DNA of 64,000 nt from Prunella strophiata (Eukaryota > Chordata > Aves > Passeriformes > Prunellidae): contig JAZBQD010000014.1 in assembly GCA_036583965.1 (NCBI GenBank), positions 28,315,490 to 28,379,489 of the forward strand, given 5' to 3'. This document shows, one piece after another, positions 24,234-34,285 of the stretch (position 1 is its first letter; each line of letters opens with the position of its first letter). The notes under the pieces are model-generated. The model searched no databases, was not told where the DNA came from, and saw only the letters and a program-made list of their open reading frames with translations. A program made the translations under genes and the position numbers.

Positions 24234-27182
24234 CAGTAATGGAAGACTTCTGAGATTAATGACATTCATGCAAATAAAAGGTGGTATAAGTAGAGTCAGA
24301 ACCCTTCAGGAAAGATGATAAATTTCCGGAGGAATTCCTATTGTTATAATTTTTCTATTGTGGATCACTAAGGAAAATCAGATCCTGGGTGTTTTACTGT
24401 ATGACATAATCCTGCTGTCATTCCTTATGACCAGGAGAGTCTTGCATGGTTTATTTGTTTGCTTGTACAGTTCACTGTATCACTGAAACAACTTCAGTTT
24501 CCTGATAAGCAGGACTCGCCATTAAACCCCCTAAGTTGAAACACAATATTAAGCATGCTTGAAAGTCTTTGCAGTTTTCCTTTTCTGCTGAGGATTGAAC
24601 AGTTGCAAATACACCATTATTAGTGAAGAGACTTTCTCTGAGTGGATGGTCGGAAGGTGTTTGCTTGTTTAATGTTAATAAATAATACTTGCAGGAGATA
24701 CAATTCTCCTGCAAGTGTTCTTACCCCAAAATAATCCTTTTCATGGCATTCCTGTACAAAGAACTGGTATAGGTTATTTCAGGAAAGAAACAAAATTATG
24801 GGGGAATACCTCAAGTCCATTTTTTTAGAATGATGTTCACTAGGATTTATGATAGAATCCTCTGGCCTGTGTGGAAAAATCAATCCTGTTAGGCATCAAA
24901 AGATACTTCTTGAGGAACTCTGCACTTGCAAAGTAGTATTTACTTATTTGTTTAGTCTGAAGTTTGTCTCCTTCCAATTATATTTGACAACACAAAAGGT
25001 AGAAGGAAAAATACCTTGGCAAAAGAGTCTAGTTCAGTCACATGATTGAGAGAAATTTTCTTTAGCTGATGTTTTCAAATTCACATTATTAATGAGTTGT
25101 TGCTTTAATGGCAGTGTGTTGTCAGGACTCTTGATCCTTGAGCCACATAACAAAATATTCATACACGTGAAAGTCATGTTTGGTACCTTGAACAGAAGGG
25201 ATGTCCTGGCAATGACTCACAGGCCAGAAATTATAATTGCAGGGAATTTACTGCTGTGCTGCAGGATGGGGCTGGGCTGTGCATGCAGCAGAGCCCTAAG
25301 GTAAGAACCTCTGCTTTAGTTGGCTCTGGTGATTCAGCTGTGCCAAGCCAGCTATTTGATTGCCACAAGACAGACTTGGGCAAAGAGATTAGTGTGCCAA
25401 GATGACTTGACTTCTTTCTAAATGGCTGCAACTGTACAAGCAGTGGTGTTCAAACTGCTGTTTCCAGCAGTTGACTCCTTGCTGTGTTCCTGACATGGCT
25501 CTAAAAGCAGCAGCACAAAGTGATGCATTTTGCACATCAACTCTAACTTTTCATCTACGTGATTTGTCATGCTAGTATGACAGTAAAATTTTTACATTCA
25601 GATAGATGGATAATAAAATTATAGACCATGGAGAGAGTTCAGAATTACTACATAATAATTTCCAAGAGTGACTTGGCAGTTAAGTTGATGTCCTTTCATT
25701 TTAGCAACACTTAGATTTTGAGTAAGTTCAAATCACTGCTAAAAATTTTGATTAGCACATTTGAAATTTTTGCACCAAATAGTTGAGAAAGGCTTGTATG
25801 TAGCAGACTGTTCTATCTGAATTCAAAAAGCATTTGGACAATGGTCTCAGGCACATGGTGTGTTTCTTGGGGTGTCTGTGCAGGCCCAGGAGTTGGACTC
25901 GATGATACTGATGGGTCCCTTCTAGCTCAGCATATTCTATGAGTCAATGCTGTTCTGTACATATCTTAGGAATCAGTTCACAGATTTTTATCCTGCTTCT
26001 TCCACTGATCTTAATTTTATACTTCACTTTTCACCTAAATATTATTTGTGCATCCAGTGTTCCAGAAAATGTCAGTGTGTTGAAACAATCCTGTCTTACT
26101 GCTACACAGAGAACAGAGTTGTATCATCAAGATTAACATAAACATTGCATGCACTGAATTTATTTGAACCTTTTAAAATGTCTGATTTTATTTATGGAAA
26201 TTTAAGTAAAATATAAATGTAAAGAAAGAGAAATATAAGGAGGTAAAGTAGTGTCTATCACTAAAACTGAAGTTGCTGCAGCTACCACATAATTACTTCA
26301 GTATGTTGGCAACTGGATAGTCTGTATAGATGTTAGTTCATTTTCTGTAGAACGGGTATAACAAAGAAGAGGGTTTTTTTTTCAGATCACCCAGGTCTAG
26401 AAAATGTGGTACAGATTGAGAAATTTCAAGAAAAAGCTTACATGGAGTTCCAAGACTATGTAACAAAGGCGTATCCAGATGATACTTACAGGTCTGTAAA
26501 CTTAGATTCCTACTTGATTGATTCTCTTTCAGAGTCACTGATTTGTACAGTTTTTCATGTAATAGATACATTTTCTTACCTCTTTAAAATTAAGGTATGA
26601 CCTTTACAGCACTTCAAATATTATGCATGTGGTCATACATATTATGTGTAGTATTTGTTATCTCATTGTTAATTTCTAAAATGAAATATCAGAAGTATAT
26701 ATTATTAACATTCAATTTGAATTGCATCTATTTGGAATATTTCCTCATTTAGTCTTAAATCCAAACATACATAGTACATGTAGTTCACAGGCATTCACAC
26801 ATTTTCTGTACTGTTCAAGACATGACTAAACATAAATTTAATGCTATACTGATCTAAGTATTTAAGTCCTTTCACAAACTCAGTATAGCAAACTTTGACC
26901 AGTAGTGTCTCTTGTCATTTTTTTCTCTTTTGCTAATAATGTCATGGAGAACAACACCAAAATGTGTGATTTGCTGAGTAACACTTTTCACCAAATTTAT
27001 TTTCCAGACTATCTAGACTTCTTCTCCGATTGCCTGCTCTCAGGCTGATGAGTGCTGCCATCACTGAAGAGCTGTTCTTCGCAGGACTGATTGGCAACGT
27101 TCAGATTGACAGCATCATCCCGTACATTCTGCGAATGGAGACAGCAGACTACAACTCGCAGATCATAGGTCATGGCGTGTAA
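3877..27182 (+). CDS. NR2C1: Orphan nuclear receptor TR2 (NR2C1), 5'-incomplete, 12 coding exons
   Basis: The joined exons are 3877-4107, 7467-7548, 8643-8822, 11274-11421, 11521-11611, 13300-13484, 16704-16866, 18244-18365, 21114-21253, 23063-23200, 26386-26491 and 27008-27182. Every intron is GT-AG and all phases match, giving 586 residues plus TAA. Counting from the first visible residue: N-terminal domain 1-95; two-zinc-finger DNA-binding domain about 96-165 with Cys at 96, 99, 113, 116, 132, 138, 148 and 151 and P-box CEGCKG; hinge to about 360; ligand-binding domain 361-586. The family is about 603 residues in human, so about 18 N-terminal residues, including the start, are encoded upstream of the window. 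TR2 is a nuclear receptor that binds direct repeats of AGGTCA as a homodimer or with TR4 (NR2C2), mostly as a repressor, for example of embryonic and fetal globin genes. I recognise it by near-identity to vertebrate TR2 throughout. No frameshift or missing finger residue is seen. Confidence 0.97.
4108..7466 (+). other. NR2C1: NR2C1 intron, no recognised features
   Basis: This is an AT-rich intron between the N-terminal exon and the finger 1 exon. I see no repeat family and no exon in it. Confidence 0.65.
7467..7548 (+). CDS. NR2C1: NR2C1 coding exon, first half of zinc finger 1
   Basis: The exon runs from TTTTCCAG to a G|GTATTT donor and is 82 nt long. It ends in [13 protein letters not shown], which supplies the first two zinc-coordinating cysteines (96 and 99 of the visible protein). 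The intron splits the finger between Ser and Gly, a placement I would expect for this subfamily. Confidence 0.96.
7549..8642 (+). other. NR2C1: NR2C1 intron within zinc finger 1
   Basis: This intron contains the minus-strand CR1 end at 7733-7830 and a short A run near 8094-8106. Otherwise it is plain AT-rich sequence. Confidence 0.65.
7733..7830 (-). mobile_element. CR1 LINE 3' end fragment
   Basis: AGAATCATAGAAT followed by GAGTTGGAAGGGACC and GTCCAACTCTTGGCCCTGCA is the reverse complement of a CR1 3' terminus. The element is severely 5'-truncated, as is normal for CR1. Confidence 0.85.
8643..8822 (+). CDS. NR2C1: NR2C1 coding exon, rest of DNA-binding domain
   Basis: The exon is 180 nt, with acceptor TAACTAG and donor GTAAGT. 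It encodes the remainder of finger 1 with P-box CEGCKG, then finger 2 (Cys 132, 138, 148 and 151) and the helix [16 protein letters not shown]. It is the most conserved part of the gene and the surest identification in the window. Confidence 0.98.
8823..11273 (+). other. NR2C1: NR2C1 intron with the GGAAA array
   Basis: The intron is dominated by the purine pentamer array at 9749-10282. The 293-codon Lys/Arg/Gly/Glu frame and its mirror frames across it are repeat artefacts. Confidence 0.75.
9749..10282 (+). repeat. (GGAAA)n purine pentamer microsatellite, about 530 bp
   Basis: Almost unbroken GGAAA units are present, with scattered length variants (GGAA in the middle, GGAAAA in the last 250 bp). 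The plus, transcribed-sense strand is purely A and G from end to end. The phase breaks show it grew by slippage. No transposon hallmark is visible at the edges. Confidence 0.97.
11274..11421 (+). CDS. NR2C1: NR2C1 coding exon, hinge region
   Basis: The exon is 148 nt between TTTCTGTAG and AG|GTATGT. It begins [20 protein letters not shown] and continues through [11 protein letters not shown]. These basic residues just after the DNA-binding domain match the TR2 C-terminal extension and hinge. Confidence 0.96.
11521..11611 (+). CDS. NR2C1: NR2C1 coding exon, hinge with SUMO consensus
   Basis: The exon is 91 nt between CTGTCAG and AAG|GTATGT. It encodes [20 protein letters not shown] and then [10 protein letters not shown]. 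Lys codon 11576-11578 sits in an I-K-S-E context, which fits the psi-K-x-E sumoylation consensus. TR2 is known to be sumoylated in mammals at an equivalent hinge lysine, so conservation here is an inference from position and motif. Confidence 0.95.
12350..12355 (+). promoter_or_regulatory. TATA box of the solo LTR
   Basis: TATAAA lies 50 bp after a CCAAT box (12296-12300) and about 116 bp before AATAAA. This spacing fits a U3-R structure. Activity is not shown by sequence. Confidence 0.5.
12471..12476 (+). terminator. LTR poly(A) signal AATAAA in sense with NR2C1
   Basis: A canonical hexamer within the LTR R region. Because the LTR lies in the same direction as the gene, it could cause premature polyadenylation. 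Confidence 0.5.
13300..13484 (+). CDS. NR2C1: NR2C1 coding exon, hinge/linker
   Basis: The exon is 185 nt between TTCCCTTAG and AAG|GTAAGG. It starts [20 protein letters not shown], aligning with the TR2 linker, and then becomes Ser/Glu-rich and variable ([20 protein letters not shown]). The less conserved end is normal for this region. Confidence 0.94.
13485..16703 (+). other. NR2C1: NR2C1 intron, no recognised features
   Basis: This is a 3.2-kb intron without a repeat family or exon I can support. The frames at 14548-14796 (minus) and 15483-15737 (plus) have no similarity I recognise. Confidence 0.6.
16704..16866 (+). CDS. NR2C1: NR2C1 coding exon, linker into ligand-binding domain
   Basis: The exon is 163 nt between ATCTTACAG and AGG|GTACTG. 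It begins [20 protein letters not shown] and ends [12 protein letters not shown]. The middle is diverged from mammals while both ends are conserved. The frame stays open for about 45 codons into the following intron, noted separately. Confidence 0.95.
16867..18243 (+). other. NR2C1: NR2C1 intron ending in a long T tract
   Basis: The intron ends in a 48-T run at 18192-18239 directly before GCAG. Its first 135 nt stay open in the frame of the preceding exon. Confidence 0.7.
18192..18239 (+). repeat. Poly-T run of 48 serving as polypyrimidine tract
   Basis: Forty-eight uninterrupted T end one base before the CAG acceptor of the exon at 18244. A second interrupted T run lies at about 18161-18180. 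Confidence 0.95.
18244..18365 (+). CDS. NR2C1: NR2C1 coding exon, start of ligand-binding domain
   Basis: The exon is 122 nt, with acceptor GCAG preceded by a 48-nt T tract, and donor GG|GTAAGT. It encodes [20 protein letters not shown] and then [20 protein letters not shown], the helix 3 signature of nuclear receptors. A Cys follows Y-I where, as I recall the mammalian protein, a Gly sits. Confidence 0.96.
18366..21113 (+). other. NR2C1: NR2C1 intron, no recognised features
   Basis: AT-rich 2.7-kb intron without a recognised repeat or exon. Confidence 0.6.
21114..21253 (+). CDS. NR2C1: NR2C1 coding exon, ligand-binding domain
   Basis: The exon is 140 nt between TTTTTAATAG and CAAG|GTAAGG. 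It encodes [20 protein letters not shown] followed by [12 protein letters not shown], the TR2/TR4 helix 4-5 block. My reading of mammals has W-N and Q-C-W-Q, so the Ser in QCSQ is a possible substitution at a usually bulky position. Confidence 0.95.
21254..23062 (+). other. NR2C1: NR2C1 intron with a perfect inverted repeat
   Basis: It contains the 15-bp perfect inverted repeat at 21729-21770. Otherwise I recognise nothing. Confidence 0.6.
21729..21770. repeat. Perfect 15-bp inverted repeat with 12-nt loop
   Basis: The arms GTTGACTTCCATGTA (21729-21743) and TACATGGAAGTCAAC (21756-21770) are exactly complementary. Confidence 0.9.
23063..23200 (+). CDS. NR2C1: NR2C1 coding exon, ligand-binding domain helices 6-8
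   Basis: The exon is 138 nt between TGATTTAG and CTG|GTATGT. It encodes a diverged [10 protein letters not shown] and then the conserved [20 protein letters not shown] followed by [14 protein letters not shown]. Confidence 0.96.
24184..24231. repeat. (TA)n microsatellite
   Basis: About 48 bp of alternating T and A with a single AATT interruption near the 5' side. Confidence 0.95.
24687..24716. repeat. Perfect 12-bp inverted repeat with 6-nt loop
   Basis: ACTTGCAGGAGA (24687-24698) and TCTCCTGCAAGT (24705-24716) are exact complements around TACAAT. Confidence 0.85.
25815..25945 (+). mobile_element. CR1 LINE 3' end fragment
   Basis: AGGAGTTGGACTCGATGAT, GATGGGTCCCTTCTAGCTCA and a terminal ATTCTATGAGTC match the CR1 3' end in plus orientation. 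It appears to be the same subfamily as the copy at 7733 but is oppositely directed. Confidence 0.85.
26386..26491 (+). CDS. NR2C1: NR2C1 coding exon, ligand-binding domain helices 8-9
   Basis: The exon is 106 nt between TTTTTTTTCAG and a weaker donor CAG|GTCTGT. It encodes [20 protein letters not shown] and ends DDTYR. The donor lacks the usual A at +3 and has C there, so skipping or read-through would be the event to look for. Confidence 0.95.
27008..27182 (+). CDS. NR2C1: NR2C1 terminal coding exon with stop
   Basis: The acceptor is TTTTCCAG. The exon encodes [20 protein letters not shown] and then the dimer-helix and C-terminal segment ending [10 protein letters not shown], with TAA at 27180-27182. 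[10 protein letters not shown] and the final SQIIGH block are diagnostic of TR2. The reading frame is intact to the expected C-terminus. Confidence 0.96.
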
Positions 27183-27565
27183 AAGGAGCAGTCCAGGATT
27201 CTGTACCATGGCAATCATGGTGATGTAAATGCATACCCTGTCTCCAAGAGATGGTCATAAGCCTTCCAACGCACCTTTCCAAAGAAGGCTCATATTCCTC
27301 CTTTCCAGTACACTTGGGAAACATGGTGGAGTGTATTAGGATATAGGATCACTTCCTGTTCTTCATCTGTCTTCAAGGACTTGTAAATTAACTTGATATC
27401 TGAAGAAGGTCAAGAATTGTCCATCCTATTTTTGTAGGTAGACGGACTTGGAATATTTGTTTATGAAGTTCAGGCTTATGAGGAAACTGAAGAAGCTTTG
27501 ATTGAACTAAGGTATCTCAACTTAGTTTGATGTTTTAGACAAATAAATTAACTTTCCTCTCTGAG
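27183..27565 (+). other. NR2C1: NR2C1 3' untranslated region
   Basis: This is non-coding sequence from the NR2C1 stop to the first good poly(A) signal, AATAAA at 27542-27547. A T/G-rich stretch follows (TCTGAGTTTTGTTTTCAGTG) that could be the downstream element. The cleavage point is an estimate, and longer 3' ends are possible. Confidence 0.6.
27542..27547 (+). terminator. NR2C1: NR2C1 candidate poly(A) signal AATAAA
   Basis: This is the first canonical hexamer after the NR2C1 stop, about 360 nt downstream, with a T/G-rich region within 40 nt after it. Confidence 0.6.
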
Positions 27566-28802
27566 TTTTGTTTTCAGTGTTTTGCTGCTAGTTCTTTTTC
27601 ACGTATCAAATGGAAAATACATGATCAAACATCTTGAAAAGGCCAGTTTCCATGCAGACAAGACCCAGCTTAGTTTGGCTTTTGTTTTGAAGAGTGGTTT
27701 GTTTCCTGCTGAATTAAACACTGGATACCATACCCCAAGTGCAGGGAGATAGAGGACATTTGACATTTTAAAATGTTCTGATGTTAACATTGATGCAGCT
27801 GATCAAAAGAGAAGCAGCAAAGAGTCAGTAGTGACTGTTTTGCATATGTAACAGAATACTGTATTGTAGCAATAACGTGGTAGACATCAGCTGTTTTATA
27901 CTATGAAAAACTAACAGATAAGTGAATACTGCAGACATTCAAAGACAGCATACTCCTACTTTTTCTGGTCTCAGCATTTTCACACTACCCCTCCCTCTTT
28001 CATACTCGGTGCCCAGTGATGGAGGCATTCTAGATGCCTCTTAGCTTTTGTCCATGTCTTTATTTTTTTGTTATGGCTAGACTTGGGTATGTAATTCTCT
28101 TTTCCAACCAGACTGTATGATTACTTTTCAAATTTGAGTTTGTCAAATCCAGTGTCCTTCCATATGGGAGCATAGCTTCTGCTGCTTTTCCTTTCCTCAT
28201 TAGAAATGGGTCTAGATACTCCATGCATGTTGTCCTGAATTATACTCCGTAGCTCTATCTAAAGATGAGTTTAAATGCTCTTCTGTCTTGAGGATGTGAC
28301 TCACTTGACAAGTAACATTGACATGCGGTTGCTTCTTGCTGCTTTTGCAACAGGAAGTTATGGCACCCCTGGCATGTTTATTTTCTGTTACTGAAAATGA
28401 GAGAAGTATCCTAGTGAAAATTGTCTTCTTTAGACATTAGCATTTAGGATTTTCTGAATCTTGGGTCAAGGCTGAGTTCTATTTAGCATGACCCCTTTCT
28501 TTCTCTGGCAAAACTGAGTGAGGAAGAGCCTCACCCAATGAAGAAACACACGGCTGCACCAGGAATTGCTTAGCCAGAAGATCAGATTAAATGGAGGCCT
28601 TTGCTCACTCTGCAGTGGCAGTTCCAAGGCCTCCCTAACACCAAGAGACTACTAGATGAGGCTTGGGTTCTAAAGTTCTTGAGTTCTGTAGTTTTTCTGA
28701 GCACCTCAGGCCTGACTCTGACACTGAATTTCTGTGTTCTTAATTCCACTGACTGAGCTGCTTGGATCTTTCTCTACCTAAGCTCCATAATCAGACTGTC
28801 TC

Positions 28803-29920
28803 AGAATCACAAAATCAGATGATGGTTGGGGTTACAAGAGGCCTTAAAGATCATCTAGTTCCAGCCACCTCTATGGACAGGGACATCTTCCACTAGACCA
28901 GGTTGCTCAGAGCCCCACTCAGCTTTGCATTGAATGCTTCCAAAAATGGGGCATTCACAGCTTCTCTGGACAACCTGTTCTACTCCCTCACCACCCTCAC
29001 AGTAAAGAATTTCTTAATATTTACTCTAACCTGCTCTCTTTCAGTTTGAAGCCATTCCCCCTTGTCCTGTCACTACATGCTCTTTAATAAAAAGTCTCTC
29101 TCCATCTTTCTTGTAGGCTTCCTTCAGGTACTGGAAAGCTGCAGTTGGGTCACCCTAAGCTGTCTCTTCTCTTCTCCAGGCTGAACAATTCCAATTCTCT
29201 CAGCCTTTCCTTGCAGAAGAGATGTGCCACCCCTCTCATCATCTTGGTGGCCTCCTCTGGACTCGCTCCAACAGCTCCATGTCCTTTCTGTGCTGGGACC
29301 CCAGAGCTGGATGCAGGATTCCAGGTGGGGTCTCAGAGGAGCAGAGCAGAGGGGCAGAATCGTCTCCCTCCTCTGCTGGCCACGCTGCTTTGGATGCAGC
29401 CCAGGACACCTTTGGCTTTCTGGGCTGTGAGTGCCATGGCTGGGTCATGTCCAGCCTCTCATCCACCTGCACCCCCAAGTCCTTCTCATCAGGGCTGCTC
29501 TCTATCTGTCCATCCCTCAGCCTGGATTGACACCAGGGGGCTGCCTCAGGTGCAGCACCTTGCACTCAGTCTTGTTAAACCTCATGGGATTCACTGGACC
29601 CATTTCTCAAGCTTGTCCAAGTCCTTCTGGATGGCATCCCATCCTTCAGCTGTGTCAGTCATGCCACTCAGCTTGGTGTCATCAGCAAATCTGCTGAGGG
29701 TGCATTAGACCTCTTCATCTATGTTATTAATGAAGATAATAAATAACACTGGCCTTGATATGGACCCCACATGTCACTGATGTCCCTTGGGCTTCTGAGC
29801 CACTGAACACTACCTTCTGGTTGTGACCATGCATCTATTTTCTTGCTCATCTAACAGTCCACTCATCAAATCCATCTCTTCAGAAAGAAAAGTGTTGTGA
29901 AGGTCCATACTACACAATTG
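28803..29920 (-). mobile_element. CR1 LINE, 1.1-kb 5'-truncated copy with decayed ORF2 end
   Basis: The plus strand begins CAGAATCACAAAATC and GATCATCTAGTTCCAGCC, the reverse complement of a CR1 3' end. It continues through CACCTGCACCCCCAAGTCCT and TCAGCAAATCTGCTGAGGGT. On the minus strand a remnant of the ORF2 C-terminus is visible as EKDLGVQVDERLDM and MELLERVQRR. The frame is broken by several shifts, so it cannot be active. Confidence 0.88.
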
Positions 29921-30769
29921 GTCATATCCAGTCCCATAGATCAAAGCACTTAGTGCTGAGGATCCCTGATAGCATGGAACAATGTGTGTGGGCCTCTGCT
30001 GTGCCTTTTCTGTGTTGGAACTGGCCGTGGCAGCTGAGCTCTTCTTATGTTACACCTTTTGAAGGTTGTATGGTTCAAGTTCTTTATCTGTGTTTCCTGG
30101 AGAGCTGTATGAAAATTACTATCCTGTGCCTCAGGAGGTGTGCATCTCATCAGTGGAGTTTATGGAAATAGGAAGAACTGTTGCCTGCCAACCTGCTGTG
30201 CTTGTTCTCTCCCCACAGGTCAAAGGCCCATTTTTGATCTGTAGGACCAAGTTGCAGACGGGAGGTTGATCATTCTCCAGTTCAGCTCTCCTCAGAAATT
30301 CTGACCCTGCCTTCTAGTCCTTGTTATCCCTAACCCACTTCTGGCCCTAGCAGACACAGGAGATTTACAGTCTCTACATTAAAAGTTTAAAGGAAACTGA
30401 CAACATATTACTCCTGAATATATTGGAGGTAGTTTTCCAGGCATTCCACTACTGATGGAAGAGTTTTACTCTAATATTTTTCCAGATTTATGAAACCCAG
30501 GAAATAGTAAGATGGAAATAAAAAACTGCTTTCCTTTGTAATGCAGTACACTATGCAAATCTCTCTCACATCCTTGAAGAAATTTTTCACTCCATAGCTT
30601 GAGCCTCAGGTGTAATATGGAGCTCTTTGTTTACAGCTGATTAAAAGATTCAGCTGATGCAGCCTCTCATGTGGTACTGACCAGCTTTGGAAACAGCTGA
30701 GAAAATATCAGTGTATATACAGATGTAAATTTTTACCAATTGAATCCCTCAGTTCAGTCATCTTTATTG

Positions 30770-31365
30770 CTTGAAGGGACCTTGAAAGATCTTTCATTCC
30801 AACCTTCCATGGGAACAGGACCCCAGAAGAGACTGTCTAGTACCCTGTCCAATCACATCTTGCAGTGATTGGTTGCTCTCAGCACGAGAAACGTCTATTA
30901 CATCAAGATAGTCAAGACTTCTAAAGGAGAGTGGCCTTGCACCAATGTCAGCCACTTCCCTTAATATTCTAGGGTGGATTTCTTCTGAGCCCATGGACTT
31001 CTGTGGGTTGAGCCCTTGCAAGAGGCTGCAGACCAGTTGTTCACCTACTGGTGGGTTGACACATGCAGTGTTGTAGATACTTGATCCATGCTCTGTGCTC
31101 CAGCTGTGCTGGTAAAGATGGAAGTAAAGAACATACTGAGAAGCTCTGCCTTACCAGCATGACTAGTGAGTAGCTTCCCTGCCTACTTAGGCAGTGGCTC
31201 TGTATCTTCTCTGTGCTTCTGCTTACTACTCACGTATCTGTAGAAACCTTTCTTGTTATTCCTGACATCTTTGGCCAATTTTAGTTCTGCCTGAGCTTTA
31301 GCATTCCTGTCCACATTGCTGTGTGCCCTAGCAGGTATTTACAGTCCTTGATGGGTGTTTAGCTG
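30770..31365 (-). mobile_element. CR1 LINE internal ORF2 fragment (linker and start of reverse transcriptase)
   Basis: Read on the minus strand it gives [19 protein letters not shown], then NPQKSMGSEEIHPRILREVA. These correspond to the segment between the endonuclease and the reverse transcriptase of CR1 ORF2. In-frame stops and shifts interrupt it. Because a CR1 3' end is absent here, it may be the inner part of a copy broken away from the element ending near 28803. Confidence 0.75.
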
Positions 31366-34092
31366 CCTTTCCATAGCTAGTATGTGTCTTTCTTTTTTCT
31401 TTTTTTTTTTTTTTTTAATTTCAATTGGAGCACTGTTTTGGAGGGGATGTCCTCAGAACCTGATTTTCTCTGGTTTCCTGTCCTTGTTTCCTCTTTGTGC
31501 CCTAATCTGTTTGAATGCAAATTAACTTCAGTTACGCATGGACTGCAACTACCACGGACTGCTGGATCAAGACTATGTGCTTAGGATGTGTTAACTCATA
31601 AGCACAGAAACCTTGGTCATATTTCACATGAGATTGTTTAAATTCAGGTGTTTCTATATTGTGAGGGCCAAAAAAACCCTGCATTTTATGATGTTGGATA
31701 CCTCTGACATTTGGACCTCTAAAGAGCCAAAGTGCATAAATACCACACATAGCAAACAGCTTGGGCTACTGGTAAGTGACCTTTTCTTCCCCCACAGTTT
31801 TACATTTTTATGGTAACAAATTTTCAAGATTGATGTAAAGGTGGAGTGCAGCTGATCTATGCTGCATGCCAAGTAATCTCTTTTGTCTTTATGATGATCT
31901 AAAAGATGCATCCCATACAGGAGGTTGTTGTTTCAGTGTTACTCATTTTGCTGAGCAAGATCTTCATTTATTATTTCAAATTACTTCATTAACCATTCTT
32001 AAACTATAAATTCATCCTTTTGATAAGGAATGAGGCATAACGGAGTTTTCTCAGGAATGGGAGCTTTAAAACAGGTAAATACAGGAATCAACATGTTTTT
32101 TCCTTATTCATCCATGTTAACCATTACAGTCCTCTAAGAACAGTGAAACAGCTCATGGAAAAATCAAACTGTGAAGTTCTGGTTTTGTTTTTGGTTACTT
32201 CAAGATAACTGCTTCTAAGTTAAATGAAATATATCGGTACCTTCAGCTGAGACCCTTAGTGTTTCTAACAGTTATTTTTTATGATTACATGATTTCACAT
32301 TACCACCTGTGTGATTTATTGTCATTTATAGTCTTATGAATGAATATTCCTTGGTACTGAATGAGAGACTGGCTAATATTACTGGATTCTGTCAGTACCA
32401 CTGTCAATACAATAACGAAAAAGGGAATATTGAAGCTTAATCCACCATGGATATTAAAATACTTTCATTGTTTTTGTGATTTCTTTTCAACTTTAAATTA
32501 CTTGTCAACTTCTTGATCTTTATAAGCCTTGAGAGTTTTCAAAGCTTGTCAGGATTTAACCAAATTGTGGCATTTACCAACCAAAAACTCTTTGCCAATG
32601 AAAGGAGAAGTTTAGTTTCAACAGCTTTAAATTTTCAATGTTGAAAGCAAGAAAAATCATTTTACTATAAATCACATGAAAGGAAAAACAATTTTATATG
32701 TTTTAGAATCCTATAATTAAAAGACTATAGTACTGTTACACATAATAGGCTTACTAGTTCAAACATTTTTCATGAAACTGTATGTTGCACACGTGTATGT
32801 GGGTTTAGGTTGCTCGTTTCATACTGCTAAAGTTCCTAGTGCAAGTAATTGTTATATTTTAAACTTTTCTCAAGAGTACCTTCATTGCAATACCTTCCGT
32901 AGTTACAAACCTATCTGTCTATACATTTATTCTTGTGTGATCTTCAGGGTCAGTGAAAGTCAGTATGTTGTTTTTGAAACTTGTCCTGTGCATTTTGTTC
33001 AGCCTTTGTGGTTTGCTAGTACATCAGTTTCAGTGTAAGCAATACAGTATCACTGTATTTGTCTTGCTGTTGTATAAAAAAAATCACTTTAAATGTCTTG
33101 AAACCCAGCTAAATTAGAAAACTCTATTTTGGATGTATTTTTAAAAATAAATTGTAAGTTTCTATTATAGAAAACAATTGCAATATCCTATTATTTGTTA
33201 GCATCTCTATACGGATTGTCATATGGACCTAGAACACTGTATATGATTCCAAATAGTTTGTGGATCTTTCGCATTTTTATTATACAGTGGAGTATTCTTG
33301 GTTATAGTCAGTCTCTGGGATTTGTGGTAGCTGCAATAACTTGCTGTTTGCTAATCTTTTTGCAATTAACCCTTTGTTTCCATGCTTACTACTTTCTGGC
33401 CTATGCATTTGACAATTAATAATTTATTGTAAAATCTAATTTACTAGTGTTTTGGTTTTTAAAATGCTGTATGGGAGTATGTATTGTAATGAACCCCGAT
33501 CATGGATCTTCATGTCATATAATGCAATAATGGATATATGGAATTTAGTATTTGATTAATTATGGATCAGTTTTAGGTTGAAAGTTACAGTATGGTTCAA
33601 CAAGGCATTTTTTCTTTTAAAAGAAACAGACTTCAGATGTTCAAGTAAGCCTATCTCAGTTTTAAATACTACTGGATAAATAATGAGTTTATTGATGTTT
33701 AAAACTGTGAAATCAGCACAAGTATTGGTCTATTTCAGAACTGATTTCTCAGTGATAATTTAAAGTGTTAGGTTTTTAGTTGTCCTCGTCTGTTACAAAC
33801 AAATGTGGCATTTGTGTGGATGTGCAGATAACCCAGAATGTTATCCCAAATGAGAAACTAATTGCCATTCTTTCCATGTTTAAATTCTGAAATGTTTTTA
33901 TAATGAAGTAAATTAACTGACACACTGCAGAGAAAATGTAAGGTGTACTGGTAAAATATAACGTTTGGATAATGCAATGAGTTTACTAATTATGAGAGCT
34001 GGAAATAAGCATTTGAAGTCTCTTTCTAAAGAAACTTTACTCCAGGCTCTATCTTGCCTCTGTTTTGAAGACTTAACCTTTCTCGGTACTTA

Positions 34093-34285
34093 GAATCACA
34101 GAGTGGTTTGGGTTGGAAGGAGTCTTAAATGTCATGTAGATCCAACCCCTGCAATGGGCAGGGACACCTCCCATGGTGACCAGATTGCTCAAAGCCCCAT
34201 CCAGCCTGGCCTTGAACACTTCCAGGGATGGGGCATCCACAACCTCTCTGGACAACCTGTTCCAGTGTCCACTGCCCTTATCATG
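34093..34285 (-). mobile_element. CR1 LINE 3' end, outer copy
   Basis: AGAATCACAGAGTGGTTTGG, TTGGAAGGAGTC, then GGCCTTGAACACTTCCAGGG and ATGGGGCATCCACAACCTCT are the reverse complement of a CR1 3' end. It stops at GCAGAATTTC where a second CR1 end begins. Confidence 0.88.

Larger units (their letters stand above)
23201..26385 (+). other. NR2C1: NR2C1 intron with TA repeat and CR1 end
   Basis: It holds (TA)n at 24184-24231, a 12-bp hairpin at 24687-24716 and a plus-strand CR1 end at 25815-25945. The rest is AT-rich without recognised features. Confidence 0.65.

Noticed and set aside
29145..29708. 187-codon plus-strand frame between the two genes
   Set aside because: It lies on the antisense strand of a CR1 element whose own minus-strand ORF2 remnant is visible.
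33195..33419. 74-codon hydrophobic frame that could look like a membrane protein
   Set aside because: T-rich sequence gives Phe, Leu, Ile and Tyr codons by chance. There is no family match and no nearby promoter or poly(A) signal in order.
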